Assembly: GCA_913046365.1 (NCBI GenBank)
Contig: CAJWRM010000020.1
Coordinates: 1-44,461 of the forward strand
DNA: 44,461 bases
Direction of reading: 5' to 3'
Source of the DNA: an uncultured Flavobacteriales bacterium
GTDB taxonomy: Bacteria; Bacteroidota; Bacteroidia; Flavobacteriales_D; Crocinitomicaceae
Below, in pieces: positions 27,592-35,783 of this stretch. Position 1 is the stretch's first letter; each line of letters opens with the position of its first letter. The position numbers were made by a program, and so were the translations under genes. The notes beneath the pieces were generated by a model that worked only from the letters and a program-made list of their open reading frames with translations, was not told the DNA's origin and made no database searches.

Positions 27592-30201
27592 ATGAAAAAT
27601 TTCTTTACTACACTTTGTTTATTTGCTTTCAGTTCATCTTTCATGTTCGGGCAAATTTTTACAGATAATTTTGGAGCTTATCCAAACAATGCCAGTTTAT
27701 CCTCAACATCATCTTGGCAACATGATGGAGTTGGTGATTTCACCAATAAGGTAAATCCAACTTTTGGTGCAATGTCTTCTACATGTTTTGGCCAGCTTGC
27801 TACAACTGGTACAGCATCTGCATATGTTGACTTACCCGTAAGTGCTGGGAATACTTATGTTTTTAAGGCTTATCTTAAAACAACGAATAATATGATTTAT
27901 TCGACCATTAAAATTAGGTCTGGAGGAATCTCCGGTGCTGAAGTTGGTACACCTTCAGGAAATGTTTCATCTAACTATACATGGGAAGAGCTTCAAACTG
28001 AGTACACGCCAACAGCCAATGAGACGGTTTCTTTTTCAATTGAAAAATCTCAAGGTCAAGTACTGAACATTGACAAAGTTAGAATCATTTGTACCACATG
28101 TCCGGAAAATACATTGGTATACGATTTTCAAGATTCTAAAGAAGGCTGGTTAAGTGGTGGTGGCTCTAATATTATTCTTGGCTCTGATGCCATGGTTATG
28201 AAGGCGAATAATACGACTCCCGTGGGCAGGTCTGGAAATTTAGCCACGCCAAATTTCTCATCCTCTGATGATTATAACACTGCACGAATTACATTCAAAA
28301 CCCCATATGCAGCATCTGGAGCTGGCGCTGGGAAACTATTTTTCTACAGCAATGCGGCAGGAAATGCTCAATTTGCCACTTTCGATTTCGACCGTGATCC
28401 AGCCAATACTACGACATTCCAAACAGCTACTGTGGATCTCACCTCCACGCCTTCTGCCGGAAACTTTAATGATTCAATTGCAAGAATAGGTGTTCGGGGA
28501 CCTTGGGGTGTTGCTTCGGGAGATACAGTATACATTCAAAAGATTGAACTTTTTTATGTTATGCCACCACCGCCGCCATCAGATTTAGTAATTACGACCG
28601 AAGTTTGCGGTAACGCAGGAGGTTCAGAAGTAAGATTGACAGGTCCTTGGTGGAACTGGGATCCCGCAGGTGGACCAGTAGCAGCTGATAATGGCGATGG
28701 GACGTACACTTTTACCTTCTCGCCAGCACCGACAGATGATATGGAATACTTATTAGTACTTGATGGTGTTCAAGAAGATATGGTCGCCGCAGGTACAGCG
28801 TCAGGGGATTGGTCCTGTACACCAATTACTGATAATGCCAATTATGCGAACAGACAGTGGTTGACATCAGATTCAGCCGCAATTTCAAATGTATATGGTC
28901 GATGCAGCCCATGCCCATTACCAGACTTGGTCATTACAACAGAGGTTTGTGGCAACACTGGAGGTTCAGAAGTACGATTAACCGGTCCTTGGTGGAACTG
29001 GGATCCCGCAGGTGGACCAGTAGCAGCAGATAATGGTGATGGTACGTACACTTTTACCTTCTCTCCAGCACCAACAGACAATATGGAATACTTATTGGTA
29101 TTGGATGGAGTTCAAGAAGATATGGTTGCCGCAGGAACGGCTTCAGGGGATTGGTCTTGTACTCCGGTTACGGATAATGCCAATTATGCAAACAGGCAAT
29201 GGCTGACCACGGATGCTACAACATTCTCTAATGTATATGGTCAATGTAGTCCTTGCCCTGTAGCACCTGTAGATTTGGTCATTACGACAGAAATTTGTGG
29301 TAACTCGGGAGGTTCAGAAGTTAGGTTAACTGGTCCTTGGTGGAACTGGGATCCAGCTGGCGGTCCAGTCGCGGCAGACAATGGGGATGGAACATACACC
29401 TTTACATTCTCACCAGCTCCAACGGATAATATGGAATACCTATTGGTATTGGATGGAGTTCAGGAAGACATGGTAGCTGCAGGAACAGCATCAGAGGATT
29501 GGTCATGTACACCAGTTACTGACAATGCTACCTATGCAAATAGGCAATGGCTGACAACAGATGCTTCAACAGTTTCTAATGTTTACGGACAATGTAGCCC
29601 ATGTCCTTTACCTGACTTGGTTATCACGACACAGATATGCGACAATATTGGAGGTTCAGAGGTTCGGTTAACTGGTCCATGGTGGAGCTGGGATCCAGCA
29701 GGCGGTCCAGTAGCAGCAGATAACGGCGACGGGACATATACATTTACATTCTCACCTGCACCAACAGATAATATGGAATACTTATTGGTATTGGATGGTG
29801 TTCAGGAAGATATGGTGGCTGCAGGAACAGCGTCAGGAGATTGGTCATGTACACCAATTACAGACAATGCGAATTATGCAAACAGACAATGGTTGATGTC
29901 AGAGCCTTATACGTTCTCAAATGTATATGGACAATGCGGGCCATGTAGCACAGTTAATTTGGATGAGTTATCTTCTGCTTCTGTATTGAAATTGTATCCT
30001 AATCCGGCAGCTGAATTAATCAAATTTATTTCGACTAATGAAATTGAAAGCATTCAAGTAGTTACCCTTTCTGGAAAAATAATGAACAATGTTACTTTGA
30101 GTGATCAAACAATAAATATTCAAGCATTAGAAACGGGAATGTACTATGTCTTTGCCAATGTAAATGGCCAGATCTTGCGTGCTTCATTTGTAAAAATATA
30201 G
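27592..30201 (+). CDS. T9SS protein with four tandem ~114-aa modules
   Basis: 869 residues. Signal peptide (1-20), two N-terminal beta-sandwich regions (~25-170 and ~175-325), then four near-identical modules starting at residues 331, 445, 561 and 675. Each contains DLVITT, GGSEVRLTGPWW, GDGTYTFTFSPAP, MEYLLVLDGVQEDMVAAG, DWSCTP and YANRQW, with four Cys. A T9SS type A tail covers ~790-869. Similar modules are attached to secreted enzymes of marine Flavobacteriia and are thought to bind glycans (from memory, not verified). It is divergent from the hydrolase-sulfatase operon and shares a 141-bp promoter region with it. Likely substrate-binding; no catalytic domain seen. Confidence 0.8.
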   Translation: MKNFFTTLCLFAFSSSFMFGQIFTDNFGAYPNNASLSSTSSWQHDGVGDFTNKVNPTFGAMSSTCFGQLATTGTASAYVDLPVSAGNTYVFKAYLKTTNNMIYSTIKIRSGGISGAEVGTPSGNVSSNYTWEELQTEYTPTANETVSFSIEKSQGQVLNIDKVRIICTTCPENTLVYDFQDSKEGWLSGGGSNIILGSDAMVMKANNTTPVGRSGNLATPNFSSSDDYNTARITFKTPYAASGAGAGKLFFYSNAAGNAQFATFDFDRDPANTTTFQTATVDLTSTPSAGNFNDSIARIGVRGPWGVASGDTVYIQKIELFYVMPPPPPSDLVITTEVCGNAGGSEVRLTGPWWNWDPAGGPVAADNGDGTYTFTFSPAPTDDMEYLLVLDGVQEDMVAAGTASGDWSCTPITDNANYANRQWLTSDSAAISNVYGRCSPCPLPDLVITTEVCGNTGGSEVRLTGPWWNWDPAGGPVAADNGDGTYTFTFSPAPTDNMEYLLVLDGVQEDMVAAGTASGDWSCTPVTDNANYANRQWLTTDATTFSNVYGQCSPCPVAPVDLVITTEICGNSGGSEVRLTGPWWNWDPAGGPVAADNGDGTYTFTFSPAPTDNMEYLLVLDGVQEDMVAAGTASEDWSCTPVTDNATYANRQWLTTDASTVSNVYGQCSPCPLPDLVITTQICDNIGGSEVRLTGPWWSWDPAGGPVAADNGDGTYTFTFSPAPTDNMEYLLVLDGVQEDMVAAGTASGDWSCTPITDNANYANRQWLMSEPYTFSNVYGQCGPCSTVNLDELSSASVLKLYPNPAAELIKFISTNEIESIQVVTLSGKIMNNVTLSDQTINIQALETGMYYVFANVNGQILRASFVKI
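28582..29949 (+). repeat. four tandem ~345-bp coding repeats
   Basis: Units begin at 28582, 28924, 29272 and 29614 (spacing 342, 348, 342). The proteins encoded are almost identical, while many codons differ at third positions (for example GGT/GGA/GGC for Gly, TTA/TTG/CTT for Leu). Third-position drift with strong amino-acid conservation suggests long-standing selection rather than a very recent duplication. Confidence 0.9.
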
Positions 30202-30250
30202 ATGCAACCACATATTTTTTCATTTTAGTTTACCAATTTTTACGAGCACA

Positions 30251-30275
30251 AGCAGCCCTTTTAGGCTGCTTTGTT
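30251..30275 (+). terminator. intrinsic terminator of the four-module protein gene
   Basis: Stem AGCAGCC (30251-30257) / GGCTGCT (30264-30270) with a CTTTTA loop, followed by TTTGTT. About 50 bases after the stop at 30201. Confidence 0.75.
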
Positions 30276-30391
30276 CGTTAATAGAGTTGCAATAAATATT
30301 CCATATGCTTCTATCTGTTTTTTGCTTTAGAGGTAAGCATTTGTATATATGTCAGGGATTGGTTAGCAATAAAATGCTTTTTTTCAGCTCA

Positions 30392-31525
30392 TTAGAACGA
30401 AATTGTATTGCCGTCTAAAAGCCCTATTGAGATTTTCATTTTTTTCTGAATGACCTTAAAGTGATGTTCTTCATTAGGCGAGACTAATGTAATGGCTTCG
30501 CCAGTAGATTCTGCCCTCCCTGTTCTTCCTACTCGATGAATATAATCTTTGGGAGAGCGTGGTAACTCATAGTTGATGACATGCGGCAGAAACTCAATGT
30601 CAATTCCTCGCGACAATAAATCAGTAGCGACAAGCACCCTTAATTTCCCGGCCTTAAAAGCCTCAAGTGCATTTTTACGGGCATGCTGGCTTTTCTTTCC
30701 ATGTATGGACCTCGCATCAATTCCATTTTTGTTAAGCTTGTCAGCTACATGCTCAGATTTGTAGGTGGACGCAGTAAAGATTAAGACCTGCTTCATATCT
30801 TGATTTTTGATGAGGTGCCTTAAAAGTGGCCCTTTCTTTTCCTCAGATATTGTGTACGCCAATTGTCGAATTTGATCTATATTTCCCTCTTTTGTTAAGA
30901 CATTAATAACTTCTGGTTCTCGAAGCAAAAATTGATGAATTTCTTTTACTTTTTCATTTAAAGTGGCCGAAAACAGCAAATTTTGGCGTTTTTTGGGCAA
31001 TAATGAGAAGATTTGACTCATTTCGTCCTTAAAGCCAAGATTCAAAAGCTTATCCGCTTCATCGAGAATAAGGGTTTGCAGTTTATCAAATTGAACGGCA
31101 TTAGAACCTACTAGATCCAAAAGTCTTCCCGGTGTCGCAACCAGCACTGAGATGCCAAAAAGTGCTTTCATTTGAGGGTTGATCGACACTCCTCCATAAA
31201 CCGCCATGACGGGAGCAGAATGTTCAAGTCCTTTCTCAAAAAGGGTAAATACCTCTTTTACTTGTTCCGCTAACTCCCTAGTCGGCAACAAAACAAGCAC
31301 ATCTACTTGTCTGTCTTTTGTGCCTTTTTTACGATTCAATAAGCTCAATACAGGTAAAACATAGCTGGCTGTTTTACCAGATCCGGTTTGTGCAATTCCA
31401 AGTACATCGCGTCCTTTTAAAATTAAAGGTATCGCGGATTTCTGAATAGGGTACGGATCTTTGTAACCCTCTATTTCAAGTATATCAAGGATAGATTGAG
31501 GTAAGCCAAAAGTGCTAAAAGACAT
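30392..31525 (-). CDS. DEAD-box RNA helicase, RhlE-like
   Basis: 377 residues from the ATG at 31525 (MSFSTFGLP, the usual family start); an in-frame ATG 9 codons upstream is the alternative. It carries all helicase motifs: Q motif (YPIQKSAIP), AQTGSGKT, PTRELA, TPGR, DEAD, SAT, a motif IV region (LIFTAST), DLLSRGID and HRVGRTGR. The family unwinds short RNA duplexes using ATP, for ribosome assembly and RNA decay, in the cytoplasm. It lacks the basic C-terminal tail of longer RhlE proteins and ends soon after motif VI with a short domain (FKVIQKKMKISI). Divergent from the SRPBCC gene at 31660. Confidence 0.9.
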   Translation of the reverse strand: MSFSTFGLPQSILDILEIEGYKDPYPIQKSAIPLILKGRDVLGIAQTGSGKTASYVLPVLSLLNRKKGTKDRQVDVLVLLPTRELAEQVKEVFTLFEKGLEHSAPVMAVYGGVSINPQMKALFGISVLVATPGRLLDLVGSNAVQFDKLQTLILDEADKLLNLGFKDEMSQIFSLLPKKRQNLLFSATLNEKVKEIHQFLLREPEVINVLTKEGNIDQIRQLAYTISEEKKGPLLRHLIKNQDMKQVLIFTASTYKSEHVADKLNKNGIDARSIHGKKSQHARKNALEAFKAGKLRVLVATDLLSRGIDIEFLPHVINYELPRSPKDYIHRVGRTGRAESTGEAITLVSPNEEHHFKVIQKKMKISIGLLDGNTISF

Positions 31526-31659
31526 TCTTTTATGTTGCAGTTGAACATCCAAAGGTAGGTAGTATTTTTCGACAGCGTGAAAAAAATAGAGGAAAGAAAA
31601 CTTGTTAAGGATATAGCCTTCGTATATTTAGGAAAAGTAAAAATAAAAAAGTTAGTTAT

Positions 31660-32094
31660 ATGATTCCGATAAAACATTTAATGCATATCAATGCACCAAA
31701 AGAGCAAGTTTTCAAGGCCATTTCAGAAGCAGAAGGTCTTTCACAATGGTATACGACCTCAGTGAACGGTGATTTTGAAATGGACCAAGTGGTTACCTTT
31801 GAATTTGTCAATTTTGCGACCTTTAAGTTCAAGATTGTTGGCTATGTCCCTAATACCTCGATTCATTTCGAATGTGTTGAGTCTGAATGGGAAAATATTG
31901 GACACGTCATGAAATATGACCTGGATGAAAACGATGGTAAAACACGCCTGCGATACTCTTATGAGGGCTTTTCAGAAATGGACGATTCCTATGCAAATAT
32001 GAACTACAGCTCTGCGAAATACTTGGAAAGCTTGAGGCAATATTGTCAAAAGGGAAAAGGTGAAGCGTTCGGCTCTGCCTCCTACAGGTCTTAG
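31660..32094 (+). CDS. SRPBCC/AHSA1-like (START-fold) protein, 144 aa
   Basis: The N-terminus HLMHINAPKEQVFKAISEAEGLSQWYT is typical of the AHSA1/SRPBCC superfamily. Further motifs are VTFEFVNFATFKFKIVGYVPNTSIHFE and RYSYEGFSEMDDSYANMNY, the cavity strand and C-terminal helix. These proteins bind hydrophobic ligands or Hsp90-type partners; the ligand here is unknown. Cytoplasmic, no signal peptide. A -7 box TATATTTA precedes the ATG. Transcribed divergently from the helicase. Confidence 0.8.
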   Translation: MIPIKHLMHINAPKEQVFKAISEAEGLSQWYTTSVNGDFEMDQVVTFEFVNFATFKFKIVGYVPNTSIHFECVESEWENIGHVMKYDLDENDGKTRLRYSYEGFSEMDDSYANMNYSSAKYLESLRQYCQKGKGEAFGSASYRS

Positions 32095-32122
32095 TTTTTC
32101 AGTCCCATACCCGTATAAATAC

Positions 32123-32140
32123 GTACCTAGAAATAGGTAC
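32123..32140. other. perfect hairpin with GAAA loop
   Basis: GTACCTA (32123-32129) - GAAA - TAGGTAC (32134-32140): a 7-bp perfect stem capped by a GNRA tetraloop as read on the plus strand. It lies between convergent genes and has no U-tract, so it is not an obvious intrinsic terminator. Confidence 0.5.
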
Positions 32141-32306
32141 TGCTTTCCATTTCTGCAATCGAGCTTCGATTTTGTTTTATGCAAACAATGCTTTGTCACA
32201 TCTTTGGTGCTGAATTTAAAAAAGTGAAGTAATGGCAAGCCTAGTAACAGTATTGGTCCTTTTTGGATATATCCTTTATGGAACACATGATGGTCCGTTA
32301 TTATAA

Positions 32307-33122
32307 TTAGACCTCAGGATTGAGTTCGGCTCCGCAATGCTTACAATGCTTAGCATTGTTGTCATGTCCTTCTAATGAGCAGCTTGGACAGCTCTGGGTG
32401 TTCATTTTTTCAGAAAGCGCCAATTCAACAGAAATCATTCCTGTAGGAACAGCGATTATGGCGTAGCCCAAAATCATTATGATGGAGGCAAAAAATTGTC
32501 CAAGTCCCGTTTGAGGTGATATGTCACCATAACCGACGGTTGTTAACGTAACGATGGCCCAATAAATACTTCTAGGAATACTCGTAAATCCATCCTTAGG
32601 GTCTTCAATCAAATAGATAATCGTTCCCATAATAGTGGCAATTGCCACTACAGCTAAAAGGAAAACAACAATTCGTTGTCTACTTGCTTTGAGTGCTCTC
32701 CGTAAGTTGTTTGCCTCTTTAACGTAGCGAATCAATTTCAGAATCCTAAAAATTCTGAGCAGCCGAATGGTTCTGATGGTTTTTATGGATCCTATACTTT
32801 CGGAGGATAAGAACAGTCCAAAATAAGAAGGTAGTAGCGACACCAAGTCAATTAAACCATAAAAACTGAAAATATACTTTAAGGGTTGCTTGACACTAAT
32901 AATTCTAAGTAGGTATTCAATAGTAAAAAATATAGTAATCGTCCATTCAAACGAGACCAAAATATGGTGGTACTTATCGTGGTAATAGGCAACGCTTTCG
33001 AGCATAACCGCCCCCACACTAATCAGAATAAGAACCATCAAAATTAAATCAAAGAGCTTACCAAGAAAGGTATCTGCTTCAAAAATAATTTCGTGTGTTT
33101 TGCTTCTGAAGTTTTTAATCAT
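32307..33122 (-). CDS. voltage-gated potassium channel with C-terminal zinc ribbon
   Basis: The ATG at 33122 is preferred; an earlier in-frame TTG at 33143 is possible. 271 residues, six membrane segments. S4 carries regularly spaced arginines (RTIRLLRIFRILKLIRY, about residues 106-123). The selectivity filter is TTVGYGD (about 194-200) and is followed by S6. Beyond S6 is a short cytoplasmic tail with CPSC (about 245) and CKHC (about 260), a four-cysteine zinc-ribbon-like pattern. Inferred to conduct K+ across the inner membrane in response to voltage. The tail might tetramerise or sense metal or redox state; this is inference. Stand-alone gene. Confidence 0.9.
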   Translation of the reverse strand: MIKNFRSKTHEIIFEADTFLGKLFDLILMVLILISVGAVMLESVAYYHDKYHHILVSFEWTITIFFTIEYLLRIISVKQPLKYIFSFYGLIDLVSLLPSYFGLFLSSESIGSIKTIRTIRLLRIFRILKLIRYVKEANNLRRALKASRQRIVVFLLAVVAIATIMGTIIYLIEDPKDGFTSIPRSIYWAIVTLTTVGYGDISPQTGLGQFFASIIMILGYAIIAVPTGMISVELALSEKMNTQSCPSCSLEGHDNNAKHCKHCGAELNPEV

Positions 33123-33225
33123 AATACGTGAAAGTAAAAACAATTCTTTGCTTTTTAGGCAATTTCTCTGTGTTAATCCTATCCGAGCATAGTTGAATTC
33201 CGCTCAAAAAATTAAATTGCCGCTA

Positions 33226-33309
33226 TGATTCCAACATACATTTCGAAAAAGCTACCAATAATAATCTAAGTAATAGAGCCCATCATTAATTTGATGGGCT
33301 TTTTATTTT
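33226..33309 (+). ncRNA. candidate small RNA ending in an orphan terminator
   Basis: A strong plus-strand terminator at 33277-33309 has no plus-strand gene upstream (the previous plus-strand stop is at 32094). About 60 bases before it lies TAAATTGC (33213-33220), resembling the -7 box in front of other genes here, with TTG at 33193-33195. A short transcript of about 80 bases would result. It contains a 14-codon frame (MIPTYISKKLPIII), so a micro-ORF is an alternative. No known RNA family recognised. Confidence 0.3.
33277..33309 (+). terminator. intrinsic terminator with no upstream gene
   Basis: Stem AGCCCATCA (33277-33285) / TGATGGGCT (33292-33300), loop TTAATT, followed by TTTTTATTTT. Read on the minus strand there is no U-tract, so it acts on plus-strand transcription. 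It lies 47 bases before the lipoprotein gene at 33356. Confidence 0.85.
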
Positions 33310-33355
33310 ACCTATTTATATTTTCCTTATTTTGGATTTCTAAAAACTATAAAAT

Positions 33356-33721
33356 ATGAGAAAGGAATTATGTGTTTTTGTACTTGGTGCAATTTTATCT
33401 TCTTGTGGCGGAGGTTCTGCTGCGGATATTGATGTGAAATCCATAGATTCGGCTTGTGGATGTGTTAAAGCTGCAGTAAAAATAATGCAAGAGCAAAACG
33501 ATTTGGCAAAAGATATGATTGCCTTAGGAGAAGATGCTCCCGAAGAGGAAAAGCAAAAAATAGAGGATGCTTTTACGCCTCTCAAAGAAAAGCAAAAGGA
33601 AATTGAGAGGCATTGTCGTCGCGACTTAAGTCCAAGGAAATTGCAAGAGGATGAGTGCGCTGCAATAAAAAAATATGAAGACCTTGAAGATGAACAAAAG
33701 GAATTGCGTCGTAAAATGTAA
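33356..33721 (+). CDS. small coiled-coil lipoprotein, 121 aa
   Basis: Signal peptide with lipobox SSC (ILSSCGGGS, Cys17). The mature chain has SACGCVKAAVKIM near residue 35 and a Lys/Glu-rich helical remainder (about 45-121) with heptad-like spacing. Function unknown. The CGCV motif parallels TCACL in the lipoprotein at 723. It ends at its own terminator (33744-33771), after the orphan terminator upstream, so it is a single-gene unit. Confidence 0.7.
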   Translation: MRKELCVFVLGAILSSCGGGSAADIDVKSIDSACGCVKAAVKIMQEQNDLAKDMIALGEDAPEEEKQKIEDAFTPLKEKQKEIERHCRRDLSPRKLQEDECAAIKKYEDLEDEQKELRRKM

Positions 33722-33743
33722 TTATCCTTTCAAAATGAGTAAC

Positions 33744-33771
33744 AACCCTGCTAATTTTGGCGGGTTTTTTT
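33744..33771 (+). terminator. intrinsic terminator of the 121-aa lipoprotein gene
   Basis: AACCC (33744-33748) pairs with GGGTT (33762-33766), and T continues to 33771. It lies 23 bases after the stop codon. Confidence 0.7.
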
Positions 33772-33834
33772 GTGAAATAATTCGCCATTATTAACTCCAA
33801 AGCTTTTTTTCTACTTTTATATAAAACTCAATCC

Positions 33835-35733
33835 ATGGATAAGCCATTGAATATAGAAAGCATTCGTGCCTTACAAGATTTGCTCGAGTATGACAACCAG
33901 AAAACCCGACAAGCACTCAGAGACTTATTCAAGGATTCGCTTTTCACGCCTAGGTATAATATTTCACTTGATGAGGAACGTGAACTTGCCTATCAGCGCC
34001 TAAAAAGTATATGTGACAATCAGCTTATTTCAGTTCTTGATTTTAAAGACAACCCGCACCGCATTTTTTCTGTGCACGAGGCGGTTGGTATGATGGATGG
34101 TTCAGCAGCGACAAAAATGACGGTGCAATTCAATTTATTTGGAGGAACAATTCTTAAGCTAGGCACACAAACCCATCACGATCAGCTCTTGAGTGATATT
34201 GACGCCCTAAAGGCGGTAGGCTGTTTTGGATTAACGGAGCTAGGCTGTGGAAACAACGCAGTGGAAATGCAAACAACTGCAACATATGATAGCACCACTG
34301 AGGAGTTTATTATCCATACACCGGATGTTAAGGCACGAAAATACTGGATTACTAACGGTGCAGTGCACGCACATTATGTAATTGTATTCGCTAGGCTAAT
34401 TAACAAGGAAACCGATGAGGGGATACATGGCTTTATTGTTCCCATACGTGACCAAGAAATGAAAGTATTGCCAGGTGTAACTGTTTGGGATATGGGTTAT
34501 AAAATTGGTGTGAATGGTATAGACAATGCCAGCATTGGGTTTGATCAAGTGCGCATACCTAGAGCATATATGCTAGATTCAACATCAACAATGTCTAAAG
34601 AAGGTGAGTTCCAAAGCCAAATAAGAAGCAAACGTGGTAGGTTTTTGACCCTTGCCGATCAGCTTTTGAGTGGGCGTTTGTGTATTGCATCCATGACCAT
34701 GGGTAGCACAAAAATTTGTTTAGACACCGCAATCCGTTACTCAAGCTCAAGGCTAGCCGTCGGACCTAATGGGAAAAGCGATACGCCTATTATAGATTAC
34801 CAATTACAGCAACGCGCATTGATGCCTTTATTGGCTAAAACCTTCGCTTACAATATGGCACTGAATCATACGAAAGATCTTTTTGCTGCAATTAACAAAG
34901 AGGGAAGTGATCCTATGGAAGTCCTTTTGCTGTGTTGTGTTATGAAAACTCAAATATCCTGGCATGCTGAAAATACGGCGACTACTAGTAGGGAAAGATG
35001 CGGCGGACAAGGATTTTTGGCTGTAAATCGCCTTGGTGAGGGAATTGTAGGTGGTCATGCTGGAATTACTGCAGAAGGTGATAACCGTGTATTGATGCAA
35101 AAAATTGCCAAAGAGCTACTCGGAAGAGCAGACAAAAGTCAGCTCGCCAAACAAAAAGCACTGACCTTACTTCCAGGGTTTTTAAAAAGGATGATTCAAG
35201 GCACAGGTATTGGCAGTCTTTTAAATCCAGCATTTCTTTTACGTATTTTGAAGGCAAGAGAAAGCCATTTGCTTTCTGAGCTTGCGCTGAGCTTACATTC
35301 AAAAAAGAAACAAGGAAAAAGTTTATTTGAAGCTTGGATGTTTGAGGAGTCTGATGCAATTCAGGCATTATCGCAAGCATATTCCGACCGTGTTGTTTAT
35401 GCTGCTTCTCTTGAGGCTTTAAAAAGCTGTGACAATGCATTGAAGCCAATGCTTGAAAAGCTATTTTTATTATCTGCATGCGATTGGATTTCGCAAGATT
35501 TAGGTTGGTTGGTTACAAACAAAATCATAGCCAATAAAACAGGCAGGGCACTCCCAATATATGTTCGATCGCTTTGTGCTGAGCTTGGACCTCATGCATT
35601 ATCCTTGATTGATTCCTTTGGAATTCCTGAGCACATGCGCCATGCGCCCATTGCAGGAGATTGGGAAAAGTATAATGAAACTGACAACTTCGGAGAATTA
35701 CTTTCTGAATTACAGAATCAATCTAAGGTTTAG
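33835..35733 (+). CDS. acyl-CoA oxidase/dehydrogenase-like flavoprotein
   Basis: 632 residues, the length of peroxisomal-type acyl-CoA oxidases. Motifs: [20 protein letters not shown] (FAD/substrate binding, about 127-147), [47 protein letters not shown] and [16 protein letters not shown], the conserved C-terminal FAD region. Members oxidise acyl-CoA to enoyl-CoA; oxidases pass electrons to O2, dehydrogenases to an electron carrier. The sequence cannot settle which. No signal peptide, cytoplasmic. Stand-alone gene between terminators; probably fatty-acid beta-oxidation. Confidence 0.85.
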   Translation: MDKPLNIESIRALQDLLEYDNQKTRQALRDLFKDSLFTPRYNISLDEERELAYQRLKSICDNQLISVLDFKDNPHRIFSVHEAVGMMDGSAATKMTVQFNLFGGTILKLGTQTHHDQLLSDIDALKAVGCFGLTELGCGNNAVEMQTTATYDSTTEEFIIHTPDVKARKYWITNGAVHAHYVIVFARLINKETDEGIHGFIVPIRDQEMKVLPGVTVWDMGYKIGVNGIDNASIGFDQVRIPRAYMLDSTSTMSKEGEFQSQIRSKRGRFLTLADQLLSGRLCIASMTMGSTKICLDTAIRYSSSRLAVGPNGKSDTPIIDYQLQQRALMPLLAKTFAYNMALNHTKDLFAAINKEGSDPMEVLLLCCVMKTQISWHAENTATTSRERCGGQGFLAVNRLGEGIVGGHAGITAEGDNRVLMQKIAKELLGRADKSQLAKQKALTLLPGFLKRMIQGTGIGSLLNPAFLLRILKARESHLLSELALSLHSKKKQGKSLFEAWMFEESDAIQALSQAYSDRVVYAASLEALKSCDNALKPMLEKLFLLSACDWISQDLGWLVTNKIIANKTGRALPIYVRSLCAELGPHALSLIDSFGIPEHMRHAPIAGDWEKYNETDNFGELLSELQNQSKV

Positions 35734-35736
35734 TCA

Positions 35737-35765
35737 TAAAAAAAGCCCCCATGTCTGGAGGCTTT
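35737..35765 (-). terminator. terminator between convergent genes, mainly minus strand
   Basis: Stem AAAGCCCCCA (35742-35751) / TGGAGGCTTT (35756-35765) with loop TGTC and one mismatch. The A-run just upstream (from about 35738) becomes a U-tract on the minus strand, ending the gene at 35784-38864. On the plus strand the tail is weaker. Confidence 0.75.
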
Positions 35766-35783
35766 ATTAGGTATTAAATATTT

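Noticed and set aside
28582-29949. Reading the tandem DNA repeats as a CRISPR or satellite array
   Set aside because: They are in frame, ~345 bases long and encode conserved protein modules.
33835-35733. Reading the flavoprotein as an ordinary short acyl-CoA dehydrogenase
   Set aside because: At 632 residues with a long C-terminal part it fits the acyl-CoA oxidase layout better, though electron transfer cannot be judged from sequence.
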